A DNA stretch of 64,000 nucleotides from Ottowia oryzae (GCF_003008535.1 NZ_CP027666.1:2283501-2347500); one strand, 5' to 3'; positions 18,001 to 26,844 are shown, counted from the stretch's first letter. The notes: generated from the letters alone by a model not told the origin. Numbers and translations: made by a program.

Positions 18001-18441
18001 GTGCTGCTGATCGGCATCGTGAAGAAGAACGCCATCATGATGATCGACTTCGCCATCGAGGCAGAACGCCACCAGGGCAAGTCGCCGCAAGAGGCCATCC
18101 ACCAGGCGGCGCTGCTGCGCTTCCGGCCCATCCTGATGACCACGCTGGCGGCGCTGGCCGCCGCGCTGCCGATGATGCTGTCGGTGGGCGACGGGGCCGA
18201 GCTGCGCCGCCCGCTGGGTCTGGCCATCTTCGGCGGGCTGGTGGTGTCTCAGCTGCTGACGCTGTTCACCACGCCCGTCGTGTACCTGTACTTTGACCGG
18301 CTGGGCCAGCGCTTCAAGCGGCCAGACGCTATGGAAAGTGAAGCTGCCAGCGCAGGTGGGCCGGGCGCTGAAGGCCAAATTGGCACTGAAGTGGCTGGCC
18401 TGAACCACGGCGCGCCGGGCGCCAACGGGGGCGCGGCGTGA
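15055..18441 (+). CDS. mdtB: RND multidrug efflux transporter, MdtB-like
   Basis: 1128-residue proton-driven inner-membrane pump; about 1040 is usual for MdtB. Family start MNVSRIFIQRPVATGLLMLA, proton-relay aspartates in TM4 (GFVVDDAIVMIENI), TM10 lysine (LLIGIVKKNAIMMIDFA). Three extra segments stand out: about 39 residues at 276-314 inserted between DRLGAWA and ILNVQRQPGAN in the porter domain, which begins with a dispersed-repeat copy; a His/Asp/Ala-rich loop near 540-560; and a Gly-rich tail with another copy. It starts 13 bp after mdtA. MdtB and MdtC act together in E. coli. Confidence 0.93.
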   Translation: MNVSRIFIQRPVATGLLMLAIVLAGLVGLRFLPLAALPQVDYPTIQVQTLYPGASPDVMSRTVTAPLERQFGQMSGLERMSSTSAAGVSLVTLQFALAESMDAAEQQVQAAMNGASTLLPADLPAPPVYAKVNPADAPILTLAISSTSLPLTEVQNMVNTRLALKISQISGVGLVTLAGGQRPAVRVQGNVEALAALGLGLDSISSAISAGNASGAKGSFDGPQRAYTINSNDQLMAASQYRELIIAYKNGAPVRLKDVAQVVDSSENDRLGAWAVIKNESGQPTPAGRQREISSDKPVAGEAAQGGLHALSPSIILNVQRQPGANVIATVDAIKKQLPELRQSLPSTVTVDVLTDRTLGIRASVEHVQMELVLAVVMVVLVIFLFLHSLRATVIASIAVPISLIGSVALMYLLGYSLNNLTLMALTIATGFVVDDAIVMIENISRHREMGKPPFRAALDGAGEIGFTIISLTVSLIAVLIPLLFMQEVIGRLFREFAVTLAITILLSAVVSLTLVPMMSARWLEKAPPKRAPGDPDADAGAGADAAPGEAHGHAPAGAMGGISRIGQWFQARLDWVVAHYDRGLHWVLARQALTLTVAVATLAVTALLYWGMPKSLFPTQSTGQLQGRVQADSGVSFDRMAALQDAVAKLVAQDPAVQSLSSVVGVDAANNTMLNTGRLTINLAPRGLFGPSEAAIMQRLASEVARDVPGATLYLQPTQDLTVDSASGPTEFRFDLEGVNTAQVNEWAQRLVQRLQSVPEVRNATTDAGAAGLSAMVQVDRDTASRLGVTASALDNTLYNAYGQRIVSTIFTETNQYRVILEAVRSDAASLAALRNLPVKTSSGGTTPLASFATVVEEPAPLQVTRVGQYPAATVGFDLASGVSLGTAVGAVQAAARAEGLPESITLRMTGAAGAYQSSLSNQLWLILAAVVCVYIVLGVLYESYVHPLTILSTLPSAGVGALLALWITGHPLDVVGIIGLVLLIGIVKKNAIMMIDFAIEAERHQGKSPQEAIHQAALLRFRPILMTTLAALAAALPMMLSVGDGAELRRPLGLAIFGGLVVSQLLTLFTTPVVYLYFDRLGQRFKRPDAMESEAASAGGPGAEGQIGTEVAGLNHGAPGANGGAA
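15880..15935 (+). repeat. Dispersed element, copy 6 (in MdtB porter domain)
   Basis: ATCAAAAATGAGAGCGGCC and then CTACGCCAGCCGGGCGCCAG. It is a divergent copy opening a 39-residue in-frame insertion relative to MdtB as I know it. Confidence 0.55.
18327..18385 (+). repeat. Dispersed element, copy 7 (in MdtB C-terminal tail)
   Basis: CGCTATGGAAAGTGAAGCTG then CCAGCGCAGGTGGGCC and GGGCGCTG. It is read in frame as AMESEAASAGG, just after the last membrane helix. Confidence 0.65.
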
Positions 18442-21400
18442 ACCTGTCGCGCCCGTTCATCGAACGGCCCATCGCCACCGTGCTGCTCACGCTGGGCATT
18501 GCGTTGGCGGGCATCGTCGCGTTCTTCATGCTGCCCGTTGCGCGGCTGCCGGCGGTGGACTTTCCCGTCATCAGCGTCAGCGCCAACATGCCCGGCGCCA
18601 GCCCGTCCGACATGGCCCGCACGGTGGCTACGCCGCTGGAGCGCACGCTGGGCACCATCTCGGGCGTCAACGAGATGACCTCGATGAGCAGCACCGGGCA
18701 GACGCGCGTCACGCTGCAATTCGACCTGAAGCGCAAGATCGACAGCGCCGCGCGCGACGTGCAGGCTGCCATCAACGCCGCGCGGGCCGATTTGCCCGCC
18801 AACCTGCGCAGCATGCCCAGCTACCGCAAGGCCAACCCGGCGGCGCAGCCCTTCATGATCCTGGCGCTGACCTCGCCCACGCGCACGCCGGGGCAGATCT
18901 ACGACGCGGTCAGCAACATCGTCAGCCAGCGGCTGCTGCAGGTGCCGGGCGTGGGCGATGTCACGCTGGGCGGCGGCTCGCTGCCTGCGGTGCGGGTCGA
19001 GCTGAACCCCTTCGCCATGAACGACCTGGGCCTGACGGGCGAGGACGTGCGCGCCGCCATCCAGGCCAACAACGCCAACCGGCCCAAGGGCGTGATCGAG
19101 GTGGGCACCGCCGGCGACGGGCGCGCGCTGCAGGTGCTCACGCCCGTGCCCGGCCTGCGCGCGGCCGACTACCGCGGGCTGATCGTGGCGGTGCGCGGCG
19201 GTGCCGAGGTGCGCCTGCAGGACGTGGCTGAAGTGATCGACAGCGTGCAGGACACGCGCACGCGCGGCACCTTCAACGGCAAGCCGGCCATCGTCGTCAG
19301 CATCACCCAGCAGCCCGACGCCAACCTGATCGAGACGGCCGACGCCATCGACGCGCTGATGCCCCAACTGCGCGCCCAGCTGCCGCAGGACGTGAACCTG
19401 GACGTGGCCATCGACCGCACCGGCTCGGTGCGCGCGTCGGTGCACGAGGTGGAGCTGACGCTGATCATCGCCGTGATGCTGGTCGTGCTGGTGGTGGGCC
19501 TTTTCCTGCGCAACCTGCGCGCCGCGCTGATCCCGGCCGTGGCCACGGTGGTGTCGCTGCTGGGCACCTTCGCGGCGATGTACACGTTGGGCTATTCGCT
19601 CAACAACCTCACGCTGATGGCGCTGACGGTGGCCACCGGCTTCGTCGTGGACGACGCCATCGTGGTGCTGGAGAACATCGCCCGCCACATCGAAGACGGC
19701 ATGCCGCGCCGGCAGGCGGCGCTGCTCGGGGCGCGCGAAGTCGGCTTCACGGTGCTGACCATCAGCCTGTCGCTGGTGGCGGTGTTCATCCCCTTGCTGC
19801 TGCAAGGCGGCACGATGGGCCAGATGTTCCGCGAATTCGCGATGACGCTGTGCATCGCGGTGATGATTTCGCTGCTGATCTCGCTGACCACCACGCCGAT
19901 GATGTGCGCCGCGCTGCTGCCGCGCCACATGGGCCGCAGCGAAGCGGCGCCGCGCCGCAGCGTGATGGGCCGCCTGCGCGCCCGGCTGGGCGGGGCGGCG
20001 GGGCGCGCCGGCCGCGCGGTGGAAGGCGGCTACGCCCGCGCGCTGGACTGGACCCTGGCCATGCCCTGGGTGGTGGTGGCCGTGCTGGTGGCCGTGGTCG
20101 GGCTGAACGGTTACCTGTTCAGCTCGATCACCAAGGGCTACTTTCCTGAGCAGGACAACGGCCAGCTGGTGGGCGGGCTGCGCGCCGACCAGAGCATTTC
20201 TTCCACCGCGCTGGCCGACAAGCTGCAGCAGGCGATGGACATCGTGGCGGCCGACCCTTCCATGGCCACCGTGGTGGGCTTTTCCGGCGGCACGGGTGGC
20301 GGCTTCATGTCGGCCGCGCTCAAGCCCGCCAGCCAGCGCCCGCCCAAGGAAACCACGCGCGACGTGATCAACCGCCTGCGCCCGCAACTCAGCCCGATCA
20401 CCGGGCTGCAGGTGTTCCTGAACCCGGCGCAAGAGCTGCGCATGGGCGGGCGCAGCAGCAACAGCACCTACCAGTACACGCTGAAGGCCGACAACGAGGC
20501 CGACCTGAAAACCTGGGTGGCCAAGCTGGCCGACCAGATGCGCACCGACGCGCGCCTGACCGACGTGGACAGCAACCAGACCGAGAACGGGGTCGAGACC
20601 TACGTGCAGGTCGACAAGAACCAGGCGGCCGAGCTGGGCGTGAGCAGCAGCGCCATCAATTCGGCGCTGTACGACGCCTTCGGCCAGCGGCAGGTGGCCA
20701 CCATGTACAGCGACCTGAACCAGTACGCCGTGGTGATGGAATGGGCGCCGCGCTATGCCCAGTCGCCCATCGTGCTCAACAACGTGTACGTGGCCGGCTC
20801 AGGCAAGGCGGCCGCCACGCTGGCCAATGCTACCAATACCGTAGCTGCCGGCGCTGGTGCAGCGGGCGCTGGGGCCCAATCTGGCACTGCAGGCAGCGCC
20901 GGCGGCGCCACCGCCGGGGGCGCGTCGGCTTCGTCGGCCACGGGTACGGGCGGTTCTTCGGCCAACCCCGGTCTGCGCAACGCATCCACGGGGCAGGCCA
21001 TTTCGACGGCCGAAACGCCCATGGTGCCGCTGTCGGCCTTCGCGCGGTTCTCTGAACGGTCGGTGGCCACCGGCGTGTGGCACGACGGCGGTGAGCTGTC
21101 CAGCACCATCTCGTTCAACCTGGGCGACGGCGCCTCGCTGGAGCAGGGCCGCCAGGCCGTCCTGGACGCCGAGGACGCCATTGGCATGCCCAACAACGTG
21201 CGCGGCGCCTTCAGCGGCGCGGCGGCCGAGGCGCAGGCGCAGCAGTCGCAGCAGGGCTGGCTGATTCTGACGGCGGTGGTGGTGATCTACATCGTGCTGG
21301 GCATCCTGTACGAAAGCCTGATTCACCCGCTGACGGTGCTGACCACCTTGCCCAGCGCGGGCTTTGGCGCCGTGGTGGCGCTGCTGGCGCTGCGCATGGA

Positions 21401-21782
21401 GTTTTCCATCATGGCGCTGATCGGGGTGTTTCTGCTGATCGGCATCGTCAAGAAGAACGCCATCATGATCATCGACTTCGCGCTGGACGCCGAGCGCGCC
21501 CGCGGCCTCACCGCCGTGCAGGCTGTGCGCGAGGCCTGCCTGAAGCGCTTTCGCCCCATCATGATGACCACGCTGGCCGCCGGCCTGGGCGCGCTGCCGC
21601 TGGCCATCGGCTTCGGGCAGGGCGCCGAGCTGCGCCAGCCCCTGGGCGTGACGATCATCGGCGGGCTGATCGCCAGCCAGATGCTCACCTTGCTGACCAC
21701 CCCGGCGGTCTATGTGCTGCTGGACCGCCTGCGCCGCCACCCCGCTGATGAGCGCCACCTTGCCCGCGCCGCCACCGCATGA
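18438..21782 (+). CDS. mdtC: RND multidrug efflux transporter, MdtC-like
   Basis: 1114-residue RND pump; E. coli MdtC has about 1025. Family start MNLSRPFIERPIATVLLTLG, GFVVDDAIVVLENIARH in TM4, LLIGIVKKNAIMIIDFALD in TM10. About 70 residues (about 785-858, GKAAATLANATNTVAAGAG to TAETPMVPLSAF) replace the short turn found in E. coli MdtC just before the conserved PLSAFA strand of the periplasmic porter domain; this stretch is Ala/Gly/Ser/Thr-rich and starts with a dispersed-repeat copy. The GTG start overlaps the mdtB stop and the stop overlaps the next start, so the genes are translationally coupled. Confidence 0.93.
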   Translation: MNLSRPFIERPIATVLLTLGIALAGIVAFFMLPVARLPAVDFPVISVSANMPGASPSDMARTVATPLERTLGTISGVNEMTSMSSTGQTRVTLQFDLKRKIDSAARDVQAAINAARADLPANLRSMPSYRKANPAAQPFMILALTSPTRTPGQIYDAVSNIVSQRLLQVPGVGDVTLGGGSLPAVRVELNPFAMNDLGLTGEDVRAAIQANNANRPKGVIEVGTAGDGRALQVLTPVPGLRAADYRGLIVAVRGGAEVRLQDVAEVIDSVQDTRTRGTFNGKPAIVVSITQQPDANLIETADAIDALMPQLRAQLPQDVNLDVAIDRTGSVRASVHEVELTLIIAVMLVVLVVGLFLRNLRAALIPAVATVVSLLGTFAAMYTLGYSLNNLTLMALTVATGFVVDDAIVVLENIARHIEDGMPRRQAALLGAREVGFTVLTISLSLVAVFIPLLLQGGTMGQMFREFAMTLCIAVMISLLISLTTTPMMCAALLPRHMGRSEAAPRRSVMGRLRARLGGAAGRAGRAVEGGYARALDWTLAMPWVVVAVLVAVVGLNGYLFSSITKGYFPEQDNGQLVGGLRADQSISSTALADKLQQAMDIVAADPSMATVVGFSGGTGGGFMSAALKPASQRPPKETTRDVINRLRPQLSPITGLQVFLNPAQELRMGGRSSNSTYQYTLKADNEADLKTWVAKLADQMRTDARLTDVDSNQTENGVETYVQVDKNQAAELGVSSSAINSALYDAFGQRQVATMYSDLNQYAVVMEWAPRYAQSPIVLNNVYVAGSGKAAATLANATNTVAAGAGAAGAGAQSGTAGSAGGATAGGASASSATGTGGSSANPGLRNASTGQAISTAETPMVPLSAFARFSERSVATGVWHDGGELSSTISFNLGDGASLEQGRQAVLDAEDAIGMPNNVRGAFSGAAAEAQAQQSQQGWLILTAVVVIYIVLGILYESLIHPLTVLTTLPSAGFGAVVALLALRMEFSIMALIGVFLLIGIVKKNAIMIIDFALDAERARGLTAVQAVREACLKRFRPIMMTTLAAGLGALPLAIGFGQGAELRQPLGVTIIGGLIASQMLTLLTTPAVYVLLDRLRRHPADERHLARAATA
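20829..20880 (+). repeat. Dispersed element, copy 8 (in MdtC)
   Basis: GCTACCAATACCGTAGC, TGCCGGCGCTGGTGC, AGCGGGCGCTGG: a well-preserved copy with both hairpins, read in frame as ATNTVAAGAGAAGAGA. Confidence 0.8.
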
Positions 21783-23260
21783 AGACCGCCTTGACCCCCT
21801 TATCCCGCGCACGTTTCGCCCCTCGCGCGCGCGCATCGCTAACCTCGCGCAGCGTGCTGGCCGCCAGCGTGCTGCTGGCCCTGGCCGGCTGCAGCCTGGC
21901 CCCGCTGGACGCCACGCCGCCCATCACCGTGCCCGCCGCCTGGAAAAGCGCCGCGCCGCAGGCCGGCTGGATCAGCGCCGACACCGCGCGCGACTGGCAG
22001 GCCGGCCGCTGGTGGACGCCGTTCAACGACCCGCAGCTGGACGCGCTGATGGCGCGCGTCGACATCGGCAACCAGAACCTGGCGCTGGCCGTGGCCAACG
22101 TGCGGCAGGCCCAGGCGCTGCTGCGCCAGCAACAGGCGCAGCTGTGGCCCACGGTAGGCGCCAGCGGCAGCGAGCAGCGCAGCGGCGGCGAAGACCGCGC
22201 CAGCACCAGCACCGCCAGCCTGGGGCTGAACGTCAGCTGGGCGCCCGATCTGTGGGGGCGCCTGGGCGATGCCGCGCGCGCCCAGGGCGCCGGCGTGCAG
22301 GCCAGCCAGGCCGACCTGGCCGGCGCCCGCCTGTCGGCCCAGGGCAGCCTGGCGCAGGCGTACTTCACCCTGCGCGAGCTGGACGCCGAGGCCGCGCTGC
22401 TGCAGGACATCATCGCCGGCTACGAACGCAGCGCGCGCATCACGCAAAACCGCTACGACGCGGGCATCGCCGCGCGCACCGACACGCTGCAGGCGCAAAG
22501 CACGCTGGATGGCGCGCGCGCCAGCCTCACGGCGCTGCAGCTGAACCGTGCACTCAGCGAGCACGCCATTGCCCTGTTGGTCGGCGAGGCGCCGGCCGGC
22601 TTCACGCTGGCGCCCGCCACCTGTGTCGACCAGGTGCCCGTGGCGCCGGCGGGCGTGCCGTCTGAGCTGCTGCTGCGCCGCCCCGACATCGCCAGCGCCG
22701 AGCGCAGCGTGAGCGCCGCCAACGCCCGCATCGGCGTGGCGCGGGCGGCGTACTTCCCGCAGATCACGCTGACGGGCAGTTTGGGCGCCTCGGGCAGCCA
22801 TCTTGGCGACTTGATCTCGGCGCCCAGCCTGCTGTGGTCGCTGGGCCTGTCGCTGGCGCAGTACGTGTTTGACGGCGGCGCGCGCACCGCGGCGGTGGAT
22901 CAGGCGATTGCGGCGCACGAAGGCGCCACCGCCACGTACCGCCAGACCGCGCTGTCGGCCATGAAAGATGTGGAAGACCAGCTGGCCCGCCTGACCGCGC
23001 TGGCCGCGCAGCAGGAACGCACCCGCGCGGCGGCCCAGGCAGCGCAGCGCATCGAGCAGCAGATGCTGAACCGCTACCAGTCGGGCCTGTCGGCCTACAC
23101 CGACGTGGTGACGGCGCAGGCCAGCTCTTTGGGCGCGCGGCGTTCGGTGATGCAGCTGCAACTGCAGCGCCAGCAGGCGGCCGTGTCGCTGATGCAGGCG
23201 CTGGGCGGCGGCTGGCAGGCGCCGTGGGGTGCTGTGGACGCCGCAACGTCGCCTCGTTGA
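21779..23260 (+). CDS. Outer-membrane efflux lipoprotein (NodT/OprM family)
   Basis: 493-residue TolC-like channel for the RND pumps. A Sec signal ends in a lipobox (LLALAGCSLAPLD), so it is lipid-anchored. Two outer-membrane efflux repeats are visible: NLALAVANVRQAQALLRQQQ in the first, and RRPDIASAERSVSAANARIG with SLAQYVFDGG in the second. Start and mdtC stop share ATGA (21779-21782). Downstream, 18 bp separate it from a convergent gene. This completes an adaptor, two pumps and channel operon, the usual MdtABC set plus a dedicated channel. Confidence 0.92.
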   Translation: MKTALTPLSRARFAPRARASLTSRSVLAASVLLALAGCSLAPLDATPPITVPAAWKSAAPQAGWISADTARDWQAGRWWTPFNDPQLDALMARVDIGNQNLALAVANVRQAQALLRQQQAQLWPTVGASGSEQRSGGEDRASTSTASLGLNVSWAPDLWGRLGDAARAQGAGVQASQADLAGARLSAQGSLAQAYFTLRELDAEAALLQDIIAGYERSARITQNRYDAGIAARTDTLQAQSTLDGARASLTALQLNRALSEHAIALLVGEAPAGFTLAPATCVDQVPVAPAGVPSELLLRRPDIASAERSVSAANARIGVARAAYFPQITLTGSLGASGSHLGDLISAPSLLWSLGLSLAQYVFDGGARTAAVDQAIAAHEGATATYRQTALSAMKDVEDQLARLTALAAQQERTRAAAQAAQRIEQQMLNRYQSGLSAYTDVVTAQASSLGARRSVMQLQLQRQQAAVSLMQALGGGWQAPWGAVDAATSPR

Positions 23261-23278
23261 CGGCCTGGCGCCGCTGTC

Positions 23279-24487
23279 TTACCCCTTGCGCTGAACCGCC
23301 AGGTTCCGCCGCGCGTCCTCCGGATAGGCGAAGGTGATTGCGCCGTTGCGGACCACGCCCAGGTACAGCATGTTCATGGTGATGGCGTTGTGGTCCGTCG
23401 TGCTGAAGGCGTTCTTGTAGGTGGTCACCACGCCGTAGTAGGGGCGGTCGTTGGTTTCCAGCGCGTGCTTGATCGCCGGGCCGTCGATGGTCTTGTTCTT
23501 GATCGTGAACAGCGCATAGGCCAGCAGATAGCCCGCGTCGTAGCCTTGGGCGGCAGCCACCGGCACGGTGATGCGCTCCACCTTGTAGGCACGGCGGAAG
23601 TTGGCCAGGAAGGTTGAGCGACGTTCGTTGCTCGGCTCGGCAATGAAGGTCTGCGCCATCAGCGAACCTTCTGCCGCGCTCTTGGCGTTGTCGATGTAGA
23701 ACGGAAAGGACAGCGGCCAGGCGCCGATCTGAGTCACCTTCCAGCCCAGCGCCTCGCGGGCGCGGCCAATCAGCGCGTTTTCGGGGCCCACGGTGATCGT
23801 GAACACCGTCTGCGCGCCGGCGTCACGCGCCTCTTTCACAGCGTCGGACAAGTCCTTGACGCCCACATCAAAGCGCTTGACGTACGCCGGCTTGAGCTTG
23901 TGCGCCTCCAGCGCGGCCATGAAGTCCTTGAATCCCGCCTCGCCGTAGCCGCTGGTGTCGGCAAAAATGGCGATCTTCGTCCAGCCGCGCTTGACGGCAT
24001 CGTTGACGACAAAGGGCACCTGCAGGTCGTCGGTGGCGGACGACTGGAAGATGTAGCTTTCGGCGGTGGGGTATTTCTTGGTGATCGGCGATCCGGTCGC
24101 GCAGGGCACCAGCAGCGGCACCTTGTTCTTCTGGAACTCGTCCAGCGCCTTCATCGCGTTGCCGGTGTTGCAAAAGCCGATGGTGGCGACCACGCCTTCC
24201 TTGATCAGTTCCTGCGCGGCAGCAAGCGCACCGTCGGGCGTGCTCTTGTCGTCCTTGACGACGACCTCGAACTTGCGGCCCACGTAACCGCCGAGGTCGT
24301 TGATCTCCTTGATGGCCAGTTCCGCGCCACGCTTCATCGAGGTGCCGAAATCGGCAGAGCCGCCACTGAAAGGCCCGACAAGGCCGATCTTGATCGCGGG
24401 CTGTTGCGCGCTGGCGGACGCTGCCATCAGCGCAAGCGACGCGCCGACCAAACTCAGCACGCCCGATCTGTTGGTTCTCGTGAACAC
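23279..24487 (-). CDS. Branched-chain amino acid-type ABC transporter substrate-binding protein
   Basis: 402-residue periplasmic receptor of the LivK/leucine-binding family. Signal peptide to about residue 27 (cleaved after SASA), then IKIGLVGPFSGGSADFGTSM, the family opening, and TSGYGEAGFKDFMAALEAHK in the second lobe. The start is GTG 24487 with AGGAG nine bases upstream; the nearby ATG is out of frame. No LivHMGF genes are adjacent, so it is an orphan receptor. In Burkholderiales many such receptors bind aromatic or dicarboxylic acids. It lies downstream of a broken LysR gene on the same strand. Confidence 0.88.
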   Translation of the reverse strand: MFTRTNRSGVLSLVGASLALMAASASAQQPAIKIGLVGPFSGGSADFGTSMKRGAELAIKEINDLGGYVGRKFEVVVKDDKSTPDGALAAAQELIKEGVVATIGFCNTGNAMKALDEFQKNKVPLLVPCATGSPITKKYPTAESYIFQSSATDDLQVPFVVNDAVKRGWTKIAIFADTSGYGEAGFKDFMAALEAHKLKPAYVKRFDVGVKDLSDAVKEARDAGAQTVFTITVGPENALIGRAREALGWKVTQIGAWPLSFPFYIDNAKSAAEGSLMAQTFIAEPSNERRSTFLANFRRAYKVERITVPVAAAQGYDAGYLLAYALFTIKNKTIDGPAIKHALETNDRPYYGVVTTYKNAFSTTDHNAITMNMLYLGVVRNGAITFAYPEDARRNLAVQRKG

Positions 24488-24593
24488 GGCATGAGTCTCC
24501 TGAAAAAGTCTGGCTGGATTAGAACCGCGATTGGCGTGCCCATCGGCATAGTGGAAACCCGGAACGCCCACGCACGCTCACTGGCAATGCCAA

Positions 24594-25537
24594 CTATTTG
24601 GCGAATCGCTTCGTGTTGCGCCGGCGCTGCGCACCAGGCGCTTCGTGCCGGGCAAAGTGCGCGCACAGCAGCTCGACCAGCGCCTGCGCATACGCCGGCA
24701 GGGCATCGTTCTCGCGCGGGAGCACGCGCCGCTCGCGCCATTTCCACTCATCGGTCAGCTCGATCTGCACCAGCCTCATCGCCGCCAGATTGCGCCGCGC
24801 CGCGCTCTCGGGCACCACGCCGATGCCGACGCCGCCGCCGATCATGCGGCACATGGCGTCGAAGCTGGTCAGCTGGATGCGCAGCTTGCGCTTGCGTCCC
24901 ATCTGCTCGGTGATGCGGCTCAGGTAGGCCTGCAGCGTGCTGCCGCTGTGCATGCCGATGTGGTCGTGCTCCAGCGTGTCGGCAAATGTCACCGACTTGC
25001 GGCGCGCCAGCGGGTGACCGCGCGCCACCACCAGCACCAGCCGGTCGGTCGAGAAGTGGACCGCGCGCAGCCCGGTCAGGTCGACATCGCCGGCGACAAT
25101 CCCCAAGTCGGCGCGGCCGTCGCGCACGCCGCGCGCGATGTCACCGTTCGGTTTTTCCTGAAGGTCGATGTTGATCGTCGGGTGCGCCCCCATGAAGGCG
25201 GGCAGCAGCTCGGGCAGGAAATCCATCACCGCCGTGGTGTTGGCGTACACGCGCAAGTGCCCGCGCAGGCCGCCGCCGTATTCCTGCAGTTCGGCGCGCA
25301 ACTGCTCGGCCTGGCGCAGCACGCCGCGCGCGTGGTGCAAAAAGGCATCGCCCGCCGGCGTGAGGCGCACGCCACGCGCTTCGCGGTGGAACAGTGCCAC
25401 GCCGGCCTGTTCTTCCAGCGCCTTGATGCGCGCGCTGGCGGCGGCCAGCGACAGGGGCGGCGCAAGGCGGCGCGGGTGAGGGCGCCTTCGTCGGCGGCGC
25501 GCACGAACAGGCGCAGGTCGGTCAGATCGAATTGCAT
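24594..25537 (-). pseudogene. LysR-type regulator gene broken by a one-base frameshift
   Basis: The first 24 codons from ATG 25537 (MQFDLTDLRLFVRAADEGAL) are a typical LysR helix-turn-helix start. The frame then shifts at about 25463-25467, and the rest of the DNA-binding domain (SLAAASARIKALEEQAGVAL) and the full effector domain (to ARHEAPGAQRRRNTKR) continue in another frame. Restoring one C after GCCGCC rejoins the two parts into a protein of about 313 residues that aligns end to end with the family. There is no other damage, so this is either a recent loss or a base-call error. It is divergent from the dehydratase gene at 25633, the usual place for its regulator. Confidence 0.8.
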
Positions 25538-25632
25538 AGAGAGTGGCGCAGTGGCAAGCCTTCGGATTATCCGAAACCTTGTTCTCGAAATCACCGATGG
25601 TGCTATGGCCCGGCGCGGGCCAACATCGGGCC

Positions 25633-26520
25633 ATGGAGACAAGCAACGACCGCGCGCTGGACGCCGCCGCCATCGCCCACCTGCAGCAATGGGTGGGGCG
25701 CAGCGAAACACTGACCGACGACATTGCCGCCGCGCCGCTGCGCGGCCTGTCGGCCACGCTGGACAGGGGCGACGCGCCGCCCGAGCATGGCGACGCCGTG
25801 CCGCCGCTCGGCCACTGGCTGTACTTTCTGCCGCAGGCGCCGCAAAGCCAGATCGGGCCGGACGGCCACCCCAAGCGCGGCGGCTTTCTGCCGCCCGTGC
25901 CCTTGCCGCACCGCATGTGGGCCGGCGGGCGCCTTCGCTGGGAGGCCGCCAACCCGCTGCGCCTGGGCGATGCAGCGCAGCGCACCTCACGCATCGCATC
26001 GGTGACGCGCAAGGACGGGCGCACGGGCGAGATGGTGTTCGTGGGGGTGAAGCACGAAGTCCGCAACGCCGCCGGCCTGTGTCTGAGCGAGGAACACGAC
26101 ATCGTCTACCGCGGCATGCCGCCTGCGCACGAAACCCCGCCCGCGCCCGTGGCCGCCGAAACCCGCGCGCCGTGGCGCCGCCCCATCGTGCCCGATGCGG
26201 TGCTGCTGTTCCGCTACAGCGCGCTTACCGTCAACGGGCACCGTATCCATTACGACCGCAGCTATGTCACGCAGCAAGAGGGCTACCCCGGCCTGGTCGT
26301 GCACGGCCCGTTGATTGCCACGCTGCTGGTCGATCTGGTGCGGCGCCACGCGCCGGGGCGCTTCATCCGCCGCTTTGACTTTCGCGCCGTGCGGCCCACG
26401 TTCGACGGGCATGCGTCTCACGTCAACGGCGCGCCGTCGCCGGACGGGCGGAAGGTGCGGCTTTGGGCGCACGACCACGAAGGCTGGCTGACCATGCAGG
26501 CCGAAGCCGAATTGGAGTAA
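25633..26520 (+). CDS. FAS1/MaoC-like hot-dog dehydratase (mesaconyl-C4-CoA hydratase group)
   Basis: 295 residues with two hot-dog halves. The N-terminal half has the FAS1-like dehydratase segment GHWLYFLPQAPQSQIGPDGH followed by the Pro-rich loop GGFLPPVPLPHRMWAGG. The C-terminal half carries the hydratase-type motif HRIHYDRSYVTQQEGYPGLV with VHGPLIATLL. This two-domain layout matches mesaconyl-C4-CoA hydratases and HTD2-like enzymes, which hydrate or dehydrate C4-C5 acyl-CoAs. The actual substrate is not known. It is divergent from the LysR gene and was perhaps once followed by an acyl-CoA dehydrogenase gene. Confidence 0.8.
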   Translation: METSNDRALDAAAIAHLQQWVGRSETLTDDIAAAPLRGLSATLDRGDAPPEHGDAVPPLGHWLYFLPQAPQSQIGPDGHPKRGGFLPPVPLPHRMWAGGRLRWEAANPLRLGDAAQRTSRIASVTRKDGRTGEMVFVGVKHEVRNAAGLCLSEEHDIVYRGMPPAHETPPAPVAAETRAPWRRPIVPDAVLLFRYSALTVNGHRIHYDRSYVTQQEGYPGLVVHGPLIATLLVDLVRRHAPGRFIRRFDFRAVRPTFDGHASHVNGAPSPDGRKVRLWAHDHEGWLTMQAEAELE

Positions 26521-26577
26521 AAAGAGCCGACAGCGCAGGTGCAGATTGCGCTACCAGCTAGCAAAAGCATAGTGTCC
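26521..26577 (-). repeat. Dispersed element, copy 9 (after dehydratase gene)
   Basis: GACAGCGCAGGTGCAGATTG then GCTACCAGCTAGCAAAAGC, in reverse orientation and degenerate. It begins right after the stop at 26520. Confidence 0.55.
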
Positions 26578-26700
26578 ATGAACCCCGTGCCCGACGAACA
26601 CCAGTACATTAGCGATGCCGTGCGCGCCCTGTGCGCGCGGGCCGCAGCAGGGGATGTGCAGGGTGAGTACGTCGCTGCGCGGATGGGTGCGGGCGCATAG
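26578..26700 (+). pseudogene. Possible acyl-CoA dehydrogenase N-terminal remnant
   Basis: A 40-codon frame begins MNPVPDEHQYISDAVRALCA. The segment I-x-DAVRALCA is the usual start of many acyl-CoA dehydrogenases of Burkholderiales, as I remember it, but the following residues (RAAAGDVQGEYVAARMGAGA, then stop) do not continue the family. It looks like the first 20 codons of a gene whose rest was lost. The place, just downstream of a CoA-type dehydratase, fits. It could also be a chance frame. Confidence 0.35.
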
Positions 26701-26806
26701 ACGCTGGCCCACGGCAGCGGTGTTGTGAAGACCGCAACGAGGCGCTGCCCGGCGTGCTGCGGCCTTGGGCGACCCGGTGCGCAGCCGTGGGTGGGCGATG
26801 GACTAT

Positions 26807-26827
26807 AAAAAAAGGCCTGCAGCGGCC
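26807..26827 (-). terminator. Weak terminator candidate downstream of nth
   Basis: On the minus strand a GGCC-GCTGCA-GGCC hairpin is followed directly by seven T. The stem is only 4 bp, but the T-run is perfect. It lies about 60 bp after the nth stop. Confidence 0.4.
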
Positions 26828-26844
26828 GTCCAGACTGCGCAGGA

